Source of the DNA: Marasmius tenuissimus
Lineage: Eukaryota; Basidiomycota; Agaricomycetes; Agaricales; Marasmiaceae
Length of the DNA stretch: 64,000 bases
Assembly: GCA_029532415.1 (NCBI GenBank)
Contig: JAQOTA010000023.1
Span: 682,001 to 746,000, forward strand
Direction of reading: 5' to 3'
Below, piece after piece: positions 25,773 through 37,679 of the stretch. The notes beneath the pieces were generated by a model. The model had not been told where the DNA came from, ran no database searches, and worked only from the letters and a program-made list of their open reading frames with translations. Each line of letters starts with the position of its first letter. Position 1 is the stretch's first letter. The position numbers and the translations under genes are program-made.

Positions 25773-27038
25773 ATGTCCAGGTCCTACGATCGAGGTAGGG
25801 CTTCAACTCTGCTTATGTATTGATGATTTACACAACTCCTCGCAGCACTCACTGTTTTCTCCCCCGATGGTCATCTCTTCCAGGTTGGTACCTCAATCGC
25901 GTCTACATCCCGGTGCATCGACGCTCATCGTCATCCTCTCTGGCCATTTAGGTCGAATATGCACTGGAAGCGGTCAGGAAGGGTACTTGTGCTGTGAGCT
26001 ATTAAGCCTTTGTCGTCATGTTCTCCAACTTACCACAGCTGTACCATGTTACTTAGGTTGGTGTGCGCGGCAAGGACGTAGTAGTTCTCGGTGTCGAAAA
26101 GAAGTCCGTTCTTCAACTCCAGGATCCGCGCACCGTCAGGAAGGTGGTGATGTTGGATGACCATATCTGTCTTGCCTTCGCAGGTGCGAAAGGCCTTCAT
26201 ACAGCCGTTTCTCGGGTACTGAATCTTCCATCTAATTCCCAGGTCTCACTGCCGATGGACGTGTCCTGATCGACAAAGCTCGCATAGAATGTCAAAGCCA
26301 TAGGCTCACTGTCGAGGATCCAGTGACAGTCGAATACATCACTCGGCATATCGCTGGTATACAACAAGTGCGTCGTGTTAGATCGATGAAAAGCTCATGA
26401 AAGCTGACCCGTACTGGTAGCGATACACTCAATCTGGAGGAGTTCGTCCGTTCGGTATTTCCACTCTCGTCGTTGGCTTTGACCCGCACGACACCAAGCC
26501 GCGTCTGTACCAGACAGAGCCTAGTGGTATCTACAGCGCCTGGAAGGTAATATGTTGCGCGCCAACGTACGGGGTCTCGTTCTAATTTCTCTGCAGGCAA
26601 ATGCAATCGGTCGCTCCTCAAAGACAGTTCGCGAATTTTTGGAGAAGAACCACAAAGACGATCTCTCAAGGGACGAAGCCATCAAGCTGACAGTGAAGAG
26701 TTTGTTGGAAGTCGTTCAAACTGGCGCAAAGAACATCGAAATCAGCGTCATGGAAAGCTATGGGAAGATAACTGTAAGATACGGTCGCTTGTTCCGAGGG
26801 TACTCGAGGTCTCACGCTACGGTGTTCACAGAATCTTGATCTCGAGCAGATCGAAGGGATTGTAGCTGAAATCGAGAAGGAAAAGGAAGCAGGTGCGCTT
26901 TATGGCAATCCAGCCTGGGTTATCACTCACGAATGTAATACAGAGGCCGAACGAAAGCGTTCAAGACTCGCCGCAACAGCTGCCAGCCAGGCTTCAATGA
27001 CCACACGAGCAGAGGGAGGAGAGGGATCCGGACAGTAA
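25773..27038 (+). CDS. PRE6: 20S proteasome subunit alpha-4 (Pre6/PSMA7)
   Basis: This is an alpha-ring subunit of the 20S proteasome. The first exon (MSRSYDRA) joins to [20 protein letters not shown], the proteasome alpha signature, and the rest reads through [65 protein letters not shown] and [14 protein letters not shown]. The C-terminal helix (AERKRSRL) is of the alpha-4 kind. At least six introns of about 50-60 bases cut it. The product is about 255 residues. It shares a 200-base intergenic promoter with the C78 protease gene, fitting for two genes of the ubiquitin system, although co-regulation is only inferred. Confidence 0.92.
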
Positions 27039-27419
27039 TTAGAGAGATGTTCATCCCCCTTGCTTTTTCATTATCAACGTCTTTAGTGGAACTGTACGAT
27101 ATACAGCGCGATGAACCGACAACGATTTGTGAATTGAGATTGAGAAGCATGCAGAAGAAGGATAAGTTACTGAGATATGACATTTTACAATGGTTTAATG
27201 AAAAAGAAAACCGTGTACCCCGATGCAAAGATATGATGGGGAGAGAGGGTAAGCCGTAAGCCTACAACATGCAGTGATATAATCCTAAAGTGCTACAGCA
27301 TGAGAAGAAATTTGAGGTATAGAATGAAAAAACAAATTATGCAAATTAAAGAATGAAACTGAATGATTATCCGGAAACGAGAAAGCATTCAATGATACAA
27401 GAGCGGAAATGAGTGGATT
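27039..27419. other. Convergent 3' spacer
   Basis: This lies between the stops of the proteasome gene and the FG nucleoporin, and is AT-rich as expected for facing 3' UTRs. No gene was recognised. Confidence 0.4.
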
Positions 27420-30400
27420 TTATCGTTTTCCGCCCCGCTTCGGCAGTCTCTTGATGTTGCGTCCCTGCGAATTCGTTGCCGCAGGAGACGCTGATCCCAT
27501 CGTGAACAATGAGCCCGCGCCTGACGGCTGGCTAGCACCAAAGCCGCCACCTGGCGCACCGAAACCAGAGCTTTGGGGCAGCGAAGAGCTGGGAGTCGCT
27601 GGGGATGCAGGTTGAGAACCGAAACTGAAAGGGTTCGACGCCCCAGCATTCCCAAATGCTGGGGTTTGACTGAATGTGGATGGGCTGCCAGGAGCAGAAC
27701 CTGCCTGAGCGCCCCCGAATGCATTTGAAGTATTGTTCGACGCGCCAAATGCAAAAGGCGATGCAGTCGTGGATGGGGACTGGCTGAAAGAGAAGGAGCC
27801 TGTAGTCGACGGCCGTGGGGGATCGTTATCCTGTTTCGCAGCACCGAAATTGAACGGTGAACTAGTAGAGGTTGCACTGGTCGGTTGTGTCTGTCCGAAG
27901 GGGAACGAGGGGCTAGCGGGCTTAACATCGGTCTTTATCCCAAAACCACTTCCTCCCGGAGTGGAAGAACCGCCAAATGAGAAGGGAGAAGATGTTGACC
28001 CAGACGGTGTGTGGTTGGTAGAAGACTGCGCGAAGGGCGAGGAGGTGTTACTCCCAAAAGAAAATCCAAGAGATGGCCTCGGCTCTGAAGGTTTTTGTAG
28101 ATCCCTTGTCGGGCTCTCCTCCATCCTGACCTCTTGATCAGCATTAGGTGGTGGGGTCACAGGGCGTGAAGAACCAAACCCGAAGGACGGTTTCGACTCC
28201 CCAAAACCGCTGGGTGTACTGGCGGGGCCATTTCCAAATGAGAAACCGGTGGATGCTCCGGCTGTTCCCGATGTGCCCGTTCCGGACCCGAATGGGAAGC
28301 CCTTGGAAGGTTCACCACTCGCATTGGGCGTTGTGGTGGACGTGGACCCAAACGAGAACGGCTTGGACGTTTCGGAGGGAGTTGTTGGATTGGAAGGAGT
28401 TCCAAAAGAGAAAGGCTTCGGCGCCTCAGTGGAGATCGCAGGCGTAGTAGGGCCGTTTCCGAACGAGAACGATCTGGAGGCCTCGTTTGAGGGCGTCGTC
28501 GCTGCAGGAGCACTATTCCCAAACGAAAATGGTTTCGATTCAGGGGCTACGGTGTCTGCTGGTGCAGAGCTCTGTCCACTGAAGGAGAACGCAGGCTTAG
28601 GTGGCTCGGGTGCTCCGCTGAAGCTGAAGGGGGACGATGTAGAAGTGCTCTGTCCTACTGGAGGTTGACTGAATAGATCTGACTTTGGCTTGTCACCAGA
28701 CCCAAAGAGGGAAGTAGGTTGCTCAGGTTTCTGTCCAAACATGAACGGCGAGCCCGACGCTGAACTATCTGGCTTCTTGCCCTCCGCCTCGGATAATTTC
28801 GGTGCCCCAAACAAGGAACCCGCAGCCGGTGCTGCATTGGAACCAGAGAAGAGGCTTCCATCACTTGCAGGGGTCGAGGCATCCTTGTTCCCGAATATCG
28901 ACGTGTTCGAGGAGGGCCCGCCGAACAAGAGAGAAGGCGTAGACTTCTCGGTCGTCGCACTCGTGGCGGGCACAGGAGGGGTCACCGAAAATGATATGCC
29001 AGTGGGTGGACGTGACTCCTCAGTTGTAGGCTTATCAAAGGAAAACGGAGAGCTCAAACTCGGTTTCGCGGCCGTGTCCTGCTGTTTAGCGTCCAAACGA
29101 GGCGCACCAAAAGCCGAGGAATCAGCTTGTGGAGCAAAGCTGAACATCGTAGGGATATTTGAACTGGTTCCGGCAGCAGCAGAGGTAGATGTGGTATCGT
29201 CGGTCTTTTGCCATATGGGGGCGTCGGTCTCCTTTGGTGGCACAGCAGCAGATACCAAACCAGGACTACTGATTGGAGGAAGAGAGAATGTCGAAGGAGG
29301 AGGTAAGGTGAACGGAGAAGCCGATCCACTACCGGGCTGAGGGTTGCTGGGTGGAGTCGCTGCGCTGAACGAAGGTGTGGGCGTATTTTCGTTGGACAAA
29401 AATTTACTCGAAGCAAAGAAATTGGGCACTTTTCCTTCGGAACTGGGCTCCGGAGTTGGACCGGCAGCAGCCTTGTGGCTGATCTCCGAAACATTACGGG
29501 GCGGCGAGGCTGACCGCGTTGGTTCAAAGGCTGGAACATCAGCGGGTGGTGCCGACGGTTTGTTGTTGGCAAGGGAGAACGACGGAGAGGCCGACGTCGT
29601 CAAAGAAAATGGAAGTGATGGTACAGGTGGTTCTTTGGCGTTCGTGGAGTCGACTTCAACAGGTTTGGTCTGATAAAGGACAAAGGTTAGTTGGTAGGAA
29701 ACAAGAGGTGAAGGGCCACGCACATCTTTCGCAAAAGTAAACCCAGCAGGTACCTGGAACACCGGAACCTTTTTCGCTGCCTCTTCCAACGCGGCCATCT
29801 CGTTCCTAGATTCTTCCGAGACATCTTCGTCATCCTCGTATGCAGCCGAGAATTTGGTTTTCGAGGGACGAGGAGGACGACTGATATGGGAACGAGAAGC
29901 CCTTCCCACTCGTAGAGAAGACGTCTGGGGGGAGCTGCTGGTGGCAGACGACCGGGCCAAGCTGAAGAAGTCCTCGCCTGCGGGGGGAGGGACTGGAGGT
30001 GGAATTTCCTGTGTCGCCGACTCCTTCTCCTCCGTTGCGGGAGGTTTATCTGACATCATTGAGTCATCCCTGCTAGAGTCACTCTGTCGAAGCACTTCCT
30101 CCTCATCCTGCTTATGCTTTGCAAGCCGTTTTTTCAGACCTGTTGTACCAGCGTAAGGTTTACTCTCATTCTCTTCTGCATCCTTCTTCTCTTTTCGACT
30201 TCCGCGTCGCCCGAGCTTGACTCGATTATCATCGCCCATCAAGATTAGCGACCGTTTACGATTGAACATATCGGTAATGTCAGCTGTGTTGTTGCCATGA
30301 GCTTTGGACCGTAAACGGGTGGGTACAAGAGGTGTGCGATAAAAGTCAAGTTCCTGGAGAACAGAAGACTGTGATGGCTGAGAGTCTATCAAAGGGTGTA

Positions 30401-31334
30401 CAGCCTTAGATCCCGTCCCGGACAATAAGCGGGTCCATAACTCACCTTGAACTTGACGACCAAACAACAAAGAGCCTCGTTGACGAGTTGAAGAAGCAGT
30501 CTGCGAGTTCTGGGACTGCCTTTGCGAGTCGACCAATGAGCCGAGAGTGGGTGTCGCTGATTTTTGTCGTCGTTCATTCGCTTGGCTGGGAGCACGGACA
30601 AAAACGGGGTGTGAAGTGAGGGATGTCATCGGAGGAGGTTCCGACACATCGCGCTGAGGTTGCGGGGTCATGGAACTTCGCATGATAAACGATGGTCGAC
30701 CGGATAAAGGTGGCATAGAGAGATCTCGTGGGCGGTCGTTGGGTTGCGCTTTGGGTGTATTACGATCTGCGGTGCCAACGAGAGGAACTGAGGCCATGGG
30801 ACTATCCCTTGATATGTTTCGATGGTATGTGTTAGTCGAAGGACGAGAGTCTATCGACATACCGCTGGACATCTGGCGCCGTAGTGGGGAGATGGTAGAT
30901 CGGTTATTACTGTCAGATATTGTAGTGGAGGGAATGGTAATAGATGTTGAACGAGCGGTCTGGTTATGAGGAGACTTTTGACGAAAGGCAGAGGATGGAG
31001 GATCCAGATAACCACCACTGCTGCCACGGTTGGCGGGAGGAGACAAAGATGGAGAAGCAACTCTCATCCGTTTGGGAGGTGCTGGACCATCTTCTGTACC
31101 CTCAAAATCACTTCTAGGCTGAGGTGCTGCCCTCCTGCGTTTCCCAGAGAAATCTGTCTCGTCGTCGAAATCCTCGGTGGAAGAGAACAGGCGAGAAAAT
31201 GGCGCTGCAACAAAGTTCTTGAAGCTGCCAAAGAGTGAAGAATTCCTGACGAGAGTCTTCCTCTGGGCGTAAGGTTTTCTCCTACGAGAATCGCGGGAGG
31301 GCGTCGACGATGGGGACGACGATGAAGTCGACAT
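27420..31334 (-). CDS. FG-repeat nucleoporin of the nuclear basket (Nup1/Nup153-like)
   Basis: The protein is about 1,290 residues long and dominated by FxFG and FG repeats (FSFG, PFSFGN, SLFG) over its C-terminal half, the mark of nucleoporins that bind importins. The N-terminal region is basic and has an amphipathic stretch (SLFGSFKNFVAAPFSRLF) like the membrane-binding helix of Nup1 and Nup60. The C-terminus ends in a basic GRNIKRLPKRGGKR motif, resembling the end of Nup153. The ATG at 31334 (MSTSSSSPSS) was chosen; the open frame runs upstream only to a non-ATG codon region. A 54-base segment at 29670-29723 has perfect intron borders and a CTAAC branch site but is in frame and stop-free. 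Orthology to Nup1 rather than other FG proteins is inferred from these end motifs. Confidence 0.8.
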   Translation of the reverse strand: MSTSSSSPSSTPSRDSRRRKPYAQRKTLVRNSSLFGSFKNFVAAPFSRLFSSTEDFDDETDFSGKRRRAAPQPRSDFEGTEDGPAPPKRMRVASPSLSPPANRGSSGGYLDPPSSAFRQKSPHNQTARSTSITIPSTTISDSNNRSTISPLRRQMSSGMSIDSRPSTNTYHRNISRDSPMASVPLVGTADRNTPKAQPNDRPRDLSMPPLSGRPSFIMRSSMTPQPQRDVSEPPPMTSLTSHPVFVRAPSQANERRQKSATPTLGSLVDSQRQSQNSQTASSTRQRGSLLFGRQVQGELWTRLLSGTGSKAVHPLIDSQPSQSSVLQELDFYRTPLVPTRLRSKAHGNNTADITDMFNRKRSLILMGDDNRVKLGRRGSRKEKKDAEENESKPYAGTTGLKKRLAKHKQDEEEVLRQSDSSRDDSMMSDKPPATEEKESATQEIPPPVPPPAGEDFFSLARSSATSSSPQTSSLRVGRASRSHISRPPRPSKTKFSAAYEDDEDVSEESRNEMAALEEAAKKVPVFQVPAGFTFAKDVRGPSPLVSYQLTFVLYQTKPVEVDSTNAKEPPVPSLPFSLTTSASPSFSLANNKPSAPPADVPAFEPTRSASPPRNVSEISHKAAAGPTPEPSSEGKVPNFFASSKFLSNENTPTPSFSAATPPSNPQPGSGSASPFTLPPPSTFSLPPISSPGLVSAAVPPKETDAPIWQKTDDTTSTSAAAGTSSNIPTMFSFAPQADSSAFGAPRLDAKQQDTAAKPSLSSPFSFDKPTTEESRPPTGISFSVTPPVPATSATTEKSTPSLLFGGPSSNTSIFGNKDASTPASDGSLFSGSNAAPAAGSLFGAPKLSEAEGKKPDSSASGSPFMFGQKPEQPTSLFGSGDKPKSDLFSQPPVGQSTSTSSPFSFSGAPEPPKPAFSFSGQSSAPADTVAPESKPFSFGNSAPAATTPSNEASRSFSFGNGPTTPAISTEAPKPFSFGTPSNPTTPSETSKPFSFGSTSTTTPNASGEPSKGFPFGSGTGTSGTAGASTGFSFGNGPASTPSGFGESKPSFGFGSSRPVTPPPNADQEVRMEESPTRDLQKPSEPRPSLGFSFGSNTSSPFAQSSTNHTPSGSTSSPFSFGGSSTPGGSGFGIKTDVKPASPSFPFGQTQPTSATSTSSPFNFGAAKQDNDPPRPSTTGSFSFSQSPSTTASPFAFGASNNTSNAFGGAQAGSAPGSPSTFSQTPAFGNAGASNPFSFGSQPASPATPSSSLPQSSGFGAPGGGFGASQPSGAGSLFTMGSASPAATNSQGRNIKRLPKRGGKR

Positions 31335-31664
31335 CGTGGTTGTTGTCCAAGTTGCGCAGACTCGGGAGCGCGACGAAAAAGTGACAACGTCAAATTGTGA
31401 CTCATCCACGTGCTCATCTCACTGGCGCTTATTGAGTGCTAAGCCACTGATATCCTCGGATGGTTGTCAGTCGTTGTTTTTTCTGTTCGACGACCTTGTA
31501 GTAATTGTACTCGAGGGTGTCAAAGGCCGTTGCATTCCAGGGTTTCCACTGTTACATGGTACAAACAAGATGATTACAAGATTATATGTCTACGCAAAAC
31601 CGAAGAGAGAAAAAAGACAAACTGAGCAGGGTATGTATAGTTTATAAGAGGGCATTCCGCGGAG

Positions 31665-33175
31665 TCAACTCTGGGCCTCAATCTGTTTTCCTCGACAGTC
31701 AGAATGGGATAATTTGATGTTCTGTAGCGCTACCTCGAAAGCTCCGATGTCCAATTTGTTCTGGCTGAGCTCACTGAGAACCGACGACACCGAAACTCGT
31801 GCATGGCAGTTGGCGTTCGAATGAGACGACCGCTTTCCTGTCCACTCCTGCACGAGAGGGTGGGTGGAAGAGGGAGCATAGCCGCAGGCATCGAAAAGTT
31901 CCAGGTGGCGTGTGAAGTTGGACGTCCGGTTGAACAACGGGAGGGCTAAACTGCTGGTTAGGACTCAGCGATGACGAGTACTTGATCCAACTCACCGTCC
32001 TCGAGGATCCGAGACGCCTGATTAACGTTGATCTTCTGATGATACATCACTGGGAACAGGTAACTGAGAGGAGACCGCAAATCTATGTTGGGGAAAGCAC
32101 CTACAGTAGCCACAAACGACAATGGCAGCCTTGCACTCTACCAGAGAATGAACAAGAACTATCCCGTTACCCGCCATCGCCTCCTGAATGAAGGTGCATG
32201 CCTCTGACATAAACATTAAGAGTGACTCCTTCTGGTGCGAGCTCTTGAGGTCATGTCGCTTGATTGAAGACGGCAGTCGAGGCAGTTCGCAGGGCGAGAT
32301 CGTCAATATATGGGTTATACCAAGTTCCTTGATTAACGAGTCCGCTTGCTTGACGTCATCCGGAAACTCGCTGGAGGAATTGAATGGCGATTAAATATTG
32401 AGCCACTTCACGGGATGATTCCTAGTGCGGCTCACCTGCTCAAAAGGAGCTTATCAGGTATAATGGGCGTGGTATCTATCATTTGCTGTAAGAAGCGGGT
32501 AACGTGTTGCTCTTGGATTCGCTTCCAACATAGATAAGAGGGATTTTCACTGGAGGGTTGATACCCACATTCAGCGAACACATCGAGCTGCTTCAAGAAC
32601 CCGTAGTTTGGCATCACGCGTGGTCGGCCTGTAGCACAAAGATCAGCTTGGGATTCTCCTCACTGTGAAAGCCTTGGACGACATACGGGTCTGTATAATC
32701 TTCAATGCTGCGGTGGGATTTATGCGCCTCGATTGCATTACTAGAAAACCGATGAGCAAGGACCCAACAGCTAGGGTACAACAGCACTCACGATACGCTG
32801 CCAACACTGTCGTGCTCCTCGAGACGCCCATGACACAATGAACTAGAACTCGCCCGCCTTCTTCGAGTGCAGCCTGAATGAACTTGCATGCTTTGGGTAG
32901 ATGAATGAGGATGTCTTCATATTCAGAGTCGGCAACACAGATAGATAGATGCTTGGGGCCCGTCGACTGGAAATCCTGGCAAACAGACACTATGTGGGTT
33001 ATCCCGAATCTTTCCCTGACTTCTGGTGCCTTTGCGGAGGCAAGGCTAACCAAGAAAACAGTTCTTGAGAGGATGTCGAGGAGTGAAATGAAAGACTGGC
33101 AACGTACTTTCCGATGTATAGCTGGTTGTCGACGACCTGGTCGACGCTGGGCGATGCGGAGTTTTGGGGGTACAT
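31665..33175 (-). CDS. Tandem dual-specificity phosphatase, second domain inactive
   Basis: Seven exons joined by introns of 62, 51, 58, 65, 55 and 50 bases give 389 residues. The first domain is an intact dual-specificity phosphatase: LYIGNLASAKAPEVRERFGI, THIVSVCQDF, then VLVHCVMGVSRSTTVLAAYL with the HCx5R active site (near 32825-32845), and RRINPTAALKIIQ followed by NYGFLKQLDVFAECGY. The second repeats the fold (LIKELGITHILTISPCEL, ACTFIQEAMAG, YLMYHQKINVNQASRILED, HLELFDACGYAPS), but its active site reads VLVHSLVECKAAIVV: the nucleophilic Cys is Ser and the Arg is lost. It is therefore an active phosphatase fused to a pseudophosphatase. The substrate is unknown. All splice joins restore family motifs, so the model is solid. 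Confidence 0.88.
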
Positions 33176-33634
33176 TGTCGTAGAAAGAATCAAAGAAAGG
33201 GATGCATGCCACTCCGAAGCAAGCGAAGTAAAAAAGAAGGACGGAGTGAACCTGACCGAACTGCCAGAGCGATTGCTCCACCAACTTTATTACGGCCCGA
33301 GAAGATCGAGGCTTGACAATGACTGAAGGGTATTTGTTATCGCCGAAACGGACAGATTTGAGTCCGTTTGTGAGAAAAACAAGAGCATCTTTGCTGCACA
33401 TCCAATGGAAGTGATAGAGAGTGTGTTCAAGCTGTAAATAGAATATGTCCAAGCAGTGAACAGAGCTAAGCCTGATTGAGCCGCGGAACGGGAGTTCTAA
33501 CTTCGTGAAAGGGCGATGAGAATTTGTCGGTGACAAATGGAGATGCCGACCAGCACGTGTAAAGCACGTGGAAGAATTTAACAAGTGCCTTGCCCTTGAC
33601 ATCATTGCAGGCTTGTGTCCGGACTCCGCCTGCA

Positions 33635-36600
33635 ATGCTTGCTCGAGCGCGACTGGCTCGACTCGTTGCGCAGAACGTCAGGTCATTCGCAACTCAAACT
33701 CAAGATGCAAATGCTCACAGAGGAGCAGTATACTTGGATTCAATCCTTCCGATCCAGTTGGGCAGATTCGAGTAGGTCTTCGTTGCCCAAATTCATCACA
33801 GCTTCAGTCTAATCACAGGCTCCCTACAGTCTGCGACGATACCTCGGCCTCTTTCGTGAAGACCGCCTCATCAATTCAATAAGAAACCGTTTCGCATCAG
33901 TGAACGTGCACAACGTTCAAATTGAAGAAGTTCAGTCTCATTCCAAGGACGGAGGAGTGTTTGTCAAGTTCCGTTACACCTCAGACGACCCCGAGAACGC
34001 GGTGAAGGATATTGAAGAAGAATTCAGGAAGAGGGCGAATGAAGAAGGCGGAATTCTCTCTTGGACGGGTAAACATGTCGGAGGCGTCTGGTTGGTCCGA
34101 GGGAGACCTTGGTTAGAGGTTCGTCTCAACTTCATACGCATATTTGACAGGTATTGACCGCATATCTTCAGGACCTATATCGTTTTCCGTCCAACATGGT
34201 AAAAGTCTCATTTGACGGACCCGACCTTCACGAGGAAACCCTTTACAATCTCTTTCGGGTGAGTTAGTTCATCTGAGAGCAAGAGGGCACCTGTTGATTG
34301 CGTTTAGCCTTTTGGTCGAATTGGTCAAATCACGGAGTCAGGTCCAGTTCCAGCAGGCACGCTTCGACACTCTACCATTGCTTTCGAACGACTACACTCA
34401 TCGACCATTGCGCGCAACGTTCTTCACGGACTCGAATACCAAACGACAGCATCCTCGTCTACAAAGTTACGTTGTGTATATGTCGCCCCCATTCAAGCAC
34501 ACGCGATACGCGATTGGATTGCCAAGCATCCCAAGATTGTTCTACCAGTGATCGTTTTCCTTCTCGGCACACTTACCTACACGATCTTCGACCCAATCCG
34601 TGCATGGATGGTCGAAGGGAAGATGCTCGACTGGTTCTCGTTACAGGGTATGGTCAACCATCCAGCTTCCATTACCTTCAATGAACGAGTCCGCAGAATT
34701 CAAAATATACAAGTGGCTAAGAGCGAACACATTAGATCGGCTGTATACCTCACACGCGACCGATACTTCGTCAGGGTATGATGGGACATGGAAGGAAAGG
34801 AAGGATGCCGAGGCTTCCCTCAATGCCTATCTCACCGATTTGCCTTGTAAGTCCTGAAAATTACGCTGTCTCATTCCAGCTATCCTCAGATTTCCATCAG
34901 CTACTGTCGCCTTTATCCATGGTCCACAAGGCAGCGGAAAGACACAAATGGTTGAATCCTCTATGAAGAACTCCGGAAGGTCGGTTCTTGAACTTCATAT
35001 CAAGCTAGTAATCCAAATGATCGCTTTGTCTTTAGGAGAACACTGGTCATAGATTGTCGGTCCCTACAACGGGCTACCTCCGAGAAGCAACTCGTCGATG
35101 CGCTAGCCGGTCAAACTGGTTACTGGCCCGTCTTCTCGTTCCTCAGTTCGATGAACAACCTCATCGACCTTGCCAGTGTTGGTTTAATTGGACAGAAAGG
35201 TACGATTGTCACCGTTCCTACTTGTCGCAGCAACTAACATATACACCAGCCGGATTCAGCAGCTCCATCGAAGAACAACTTCAGAAAATCCTCGACACCG
35301 TAGCAAAGGCCCTCAAGGACGTTCACCACTCTGAAGTCAAGTCACTGAGCAAACAACGGGAAAGGGATATGAAACATTCTGGCAGTGACAGTCGTGGATC
35401 TGAGCCTACTCTCGAACCAACCCAAGAGGGCAATGGGGACTCGGCGGCAGATGTTGATCCTAATAACGAGAAACCGCATGGCCACCTCGAGAAGGCAAGG
35501 AAGAAACAGAGCCGTGAGGAAGTCCTCGCTGTGCAGTCTCTGCCAATTGTGGTCATACGAAACTTCGCAATCAAGGGAGGACTCAACCGTGACGAGGTCA
35601 TGGATGTCCTTGCAAAGTGGGCCGCCAAGCTTGCCGAGAGTCAGGTGCGTATGTTTACAACTCATGAGGATGTTATACTTATTCTATATTCCTCTAGATC
35701 GCGCACGTTGTTGTGATCAGCGACAATCGTGAAAATTCGAAGCGACTCGCTAAAGGTTGGTCGTTTTTCTGTAGTTGCTACTGTTCGTGTTCAAAGTCTG
35801 AAACATTCGTGCATTCAGCGTTGCCATCCAAACCCCTCAATAACATCCCAGTCTATGATGCCGATCCCACGACTGCTCTCGAATACGTTCAGAAGAAGCT
35901 CAAAGATGCCGATGTCAATGTGCAGCTCAGCAGGGAAGAAGTTACCTACGTCGAACGTCTCGGTGGGAGATCCTCCGATCTCGAGAGCGTGAGTAGACCT
36001 TACCCCCAGTTATCATGACGTTCGTCTCATTACATCTGTTCCACAGCTCATCCACAAAGTCGTGAACAAGCAAGGCGTCAAAGAAAGCATCGAAGAGATC
36101 ATCACACGCGGTGTTGCTGAACAGCGAAAATGTGCATTCGGAGACGACTCCGAGGACGCCAAAAACCTGCCTTGGACACGCGAACAAGCCTGGTTCGTTC
36201 TGAAGATGCTTTCCGCCAAGAGCGAGGTCCCGTACCACGAAGTATTGTTGAACTTCCCATTCAAGGGAGACGAAACGCCTTTGAGGAGTATGGAACAGGC
36301 TGAGCTGATTTCGATTGGGACGAATAATGGTAAGTCATCCTCTACCATGCACAAGCTACCTTTTTTGAAGTGTTCTGCTTCTCCAGGCCGCCCTTCTGTT
36401 ATACGACCAGGCCGGCCTATCTATCGCTGGGTATTCGAGCGACTCGTGGATGGTTCGTATTTCTCGTCGTGGTTTTTCTTCTATCTCGTGCTTAGCTCTA
36501 TACCAACAGACCCTATTTTCCAAGCCGTCCAGGAGATCGCATACAATGACGCCCTCATAGCGAGCGCATCTTCCACTATTCAGTCATGCGAGGACGAGCT

Positions 36601-36769
36601 GCTCAAACTGAAAGAAATCGGGTGGAGACCTTCAGACTTGTTTTGGACTAACCCGGCTGCAAAGAGAGCTGAATACCTTCTCAATAAGATGAGGGCTTCT
36701 GGGCGGACGTTGGAAAGTCTAGAGAAGAAGAATGCAGAACTCAAGAAGACGCTCTCCAAGGCATCTTGA
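33635..36769 (+). CDS. YME2: Mitochondrial inner-membrane protein Yme2 (RNA12)
   Basis: Yme2/RNA12 is an inner-membrane protein that maintains mitochondrial DNA nucleoids. The start (MLARARLARLVAQNVRSFAT) is a typical mitochondrial presequence. In order: a conserved N-terminal region (RRYLGLFREDRLINSIRNRF), an RRM-like domain (about 34190-34450, from MVKVSFDGPDLHEETLYNLF), one membrane span (VIVFLLGTLTYTIFDPI), and a P-loop domain with Walker A GPQGSGKT (about 34920-34945) and later VVIRNF and VVVISDN strands. The C-terminus is helical and ends in a coiled coil (LESLEKKNAELKKTLSK). About ten short introns interrupt it. It is divergent from the phosphatase gene, 460 bases apart. Confidence 0.9.
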
Positions 36770-36950
36770 AGTTGGACAATGGACTCAAAGATTGGATTGT
36801 AACTATGCATTATACACGTCGATACACTACTCATTTGGCCTGTGGATGGATAGGTAGGTACAATTTGTAAGAATATAATCTGGTATCATGAGAAATCGTA
36901 AATTGGGTCGTTAAACATCGCCTGACTCGCGTTGATATAGCCTTCCTGAA

Positions 36951-37679
36951 TCACTTCCACCACACTACCTCTACCTCTGGTTTCATCGGCTCTGAGATCC
37001 CACCGTATGCATCTTGTAGGTCCAGATCCTCAAAACCATCATCCAAATCCCTAGATGCGGTCCAATCGTCGTCAGATAGCCAGACTGTTGAGGTGCGTGC
37101 GTTCTTGTCATAAGAGGTTCGAAGGGAGCCCTGTTTCGGAGGAGTGGGAGGAGTCACAAATATTCCAACCTCGAGTGAGGGGTCCTTCGGCGATGTTGGC
37201 GTTACAGGAAGTACGACCGAGTCCCACTTGAATTTCTCATTCATGGCCAGCAGCTGTTGCCCACGTCCGTTCTCTTCTACTCGCCCTCCACACAGCGTCT
37301 CCGGAAGTGGTGCATCGTTTGCCCAAGATGAGAAAGATACAGACGGTGTGCGTTTGTGATTTTGAGACAGTGTAGGCATCTCGCGAGCGCTACTCTTGCG
37401 ATAGATAGAAAAGTTCTCGAGGTCGTCGAAGCACGGGAAATCGTAGATGATCTGGGGACAGTAGAACGATTCGGACAAGCTATTGAAGGGATCTGAGTGC
37501 TCGTAGGTTTCCTGAAGACCAACAGAGACTGATTCTGGTTTCTTCAACGGTGGTGGTTGTGGACTCGCGTTACGGGGCGTGATGCTAGCTGTTTGATACT
37601 CGAAATTGGTTATGTTTGAGAATGGGGTACGAAGGAGCGTGGGCGCGTTAGAGCGAGAAATGAGCGTGGGCGTAGTCAT
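36951..37679 (-). CDS. Hypothetical Ser/Thr/Pro-rich protein
   Basis: I do not recognise this gene. It is a single exon of 242 residues starting at ATG 37679 (MTTPTLISRSNAPTLLRTPF). The frame is open upstream only from a non-ATG codon. The sequence is low in complexity and rich in Ser, Thr and Pro, with an aromatic/acidic centre (CPQIIYDFPCFDDLENFSIY), short TPPTPPK and TPTSP motifs that could be proline-directed phosphosites, and an acidic C-terminus (DDDWTASRDLDDGFEDLDL) ending in VWWK. No membrane span or signal peptide is seen. It is head to head with the gene at 37896, with about 217 bases between the starts. Confidence 0.6.
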   Translation of the reverse strand: MTTPTLISRSNAPTLLRTPFSNITNFEYQTASITPRNASPQPPPLKKPESVSVGLQETYEHSDPFNSLSESFYCPQIIYDFPCFDDLENFSIYRKSSAREMPTLSQNHKRTPSVSFSSWANDAPLPETLCGGRVEENGRGQQLLAMNEKFKWDSVVLPVTPTSPKDPSLEVGIFVTPPTPPKQGSLRTSYDKNARTSTVWLSDDDWTASRDLDDGFEDLDLQDAYGGISEPMKPEVEVVWWK

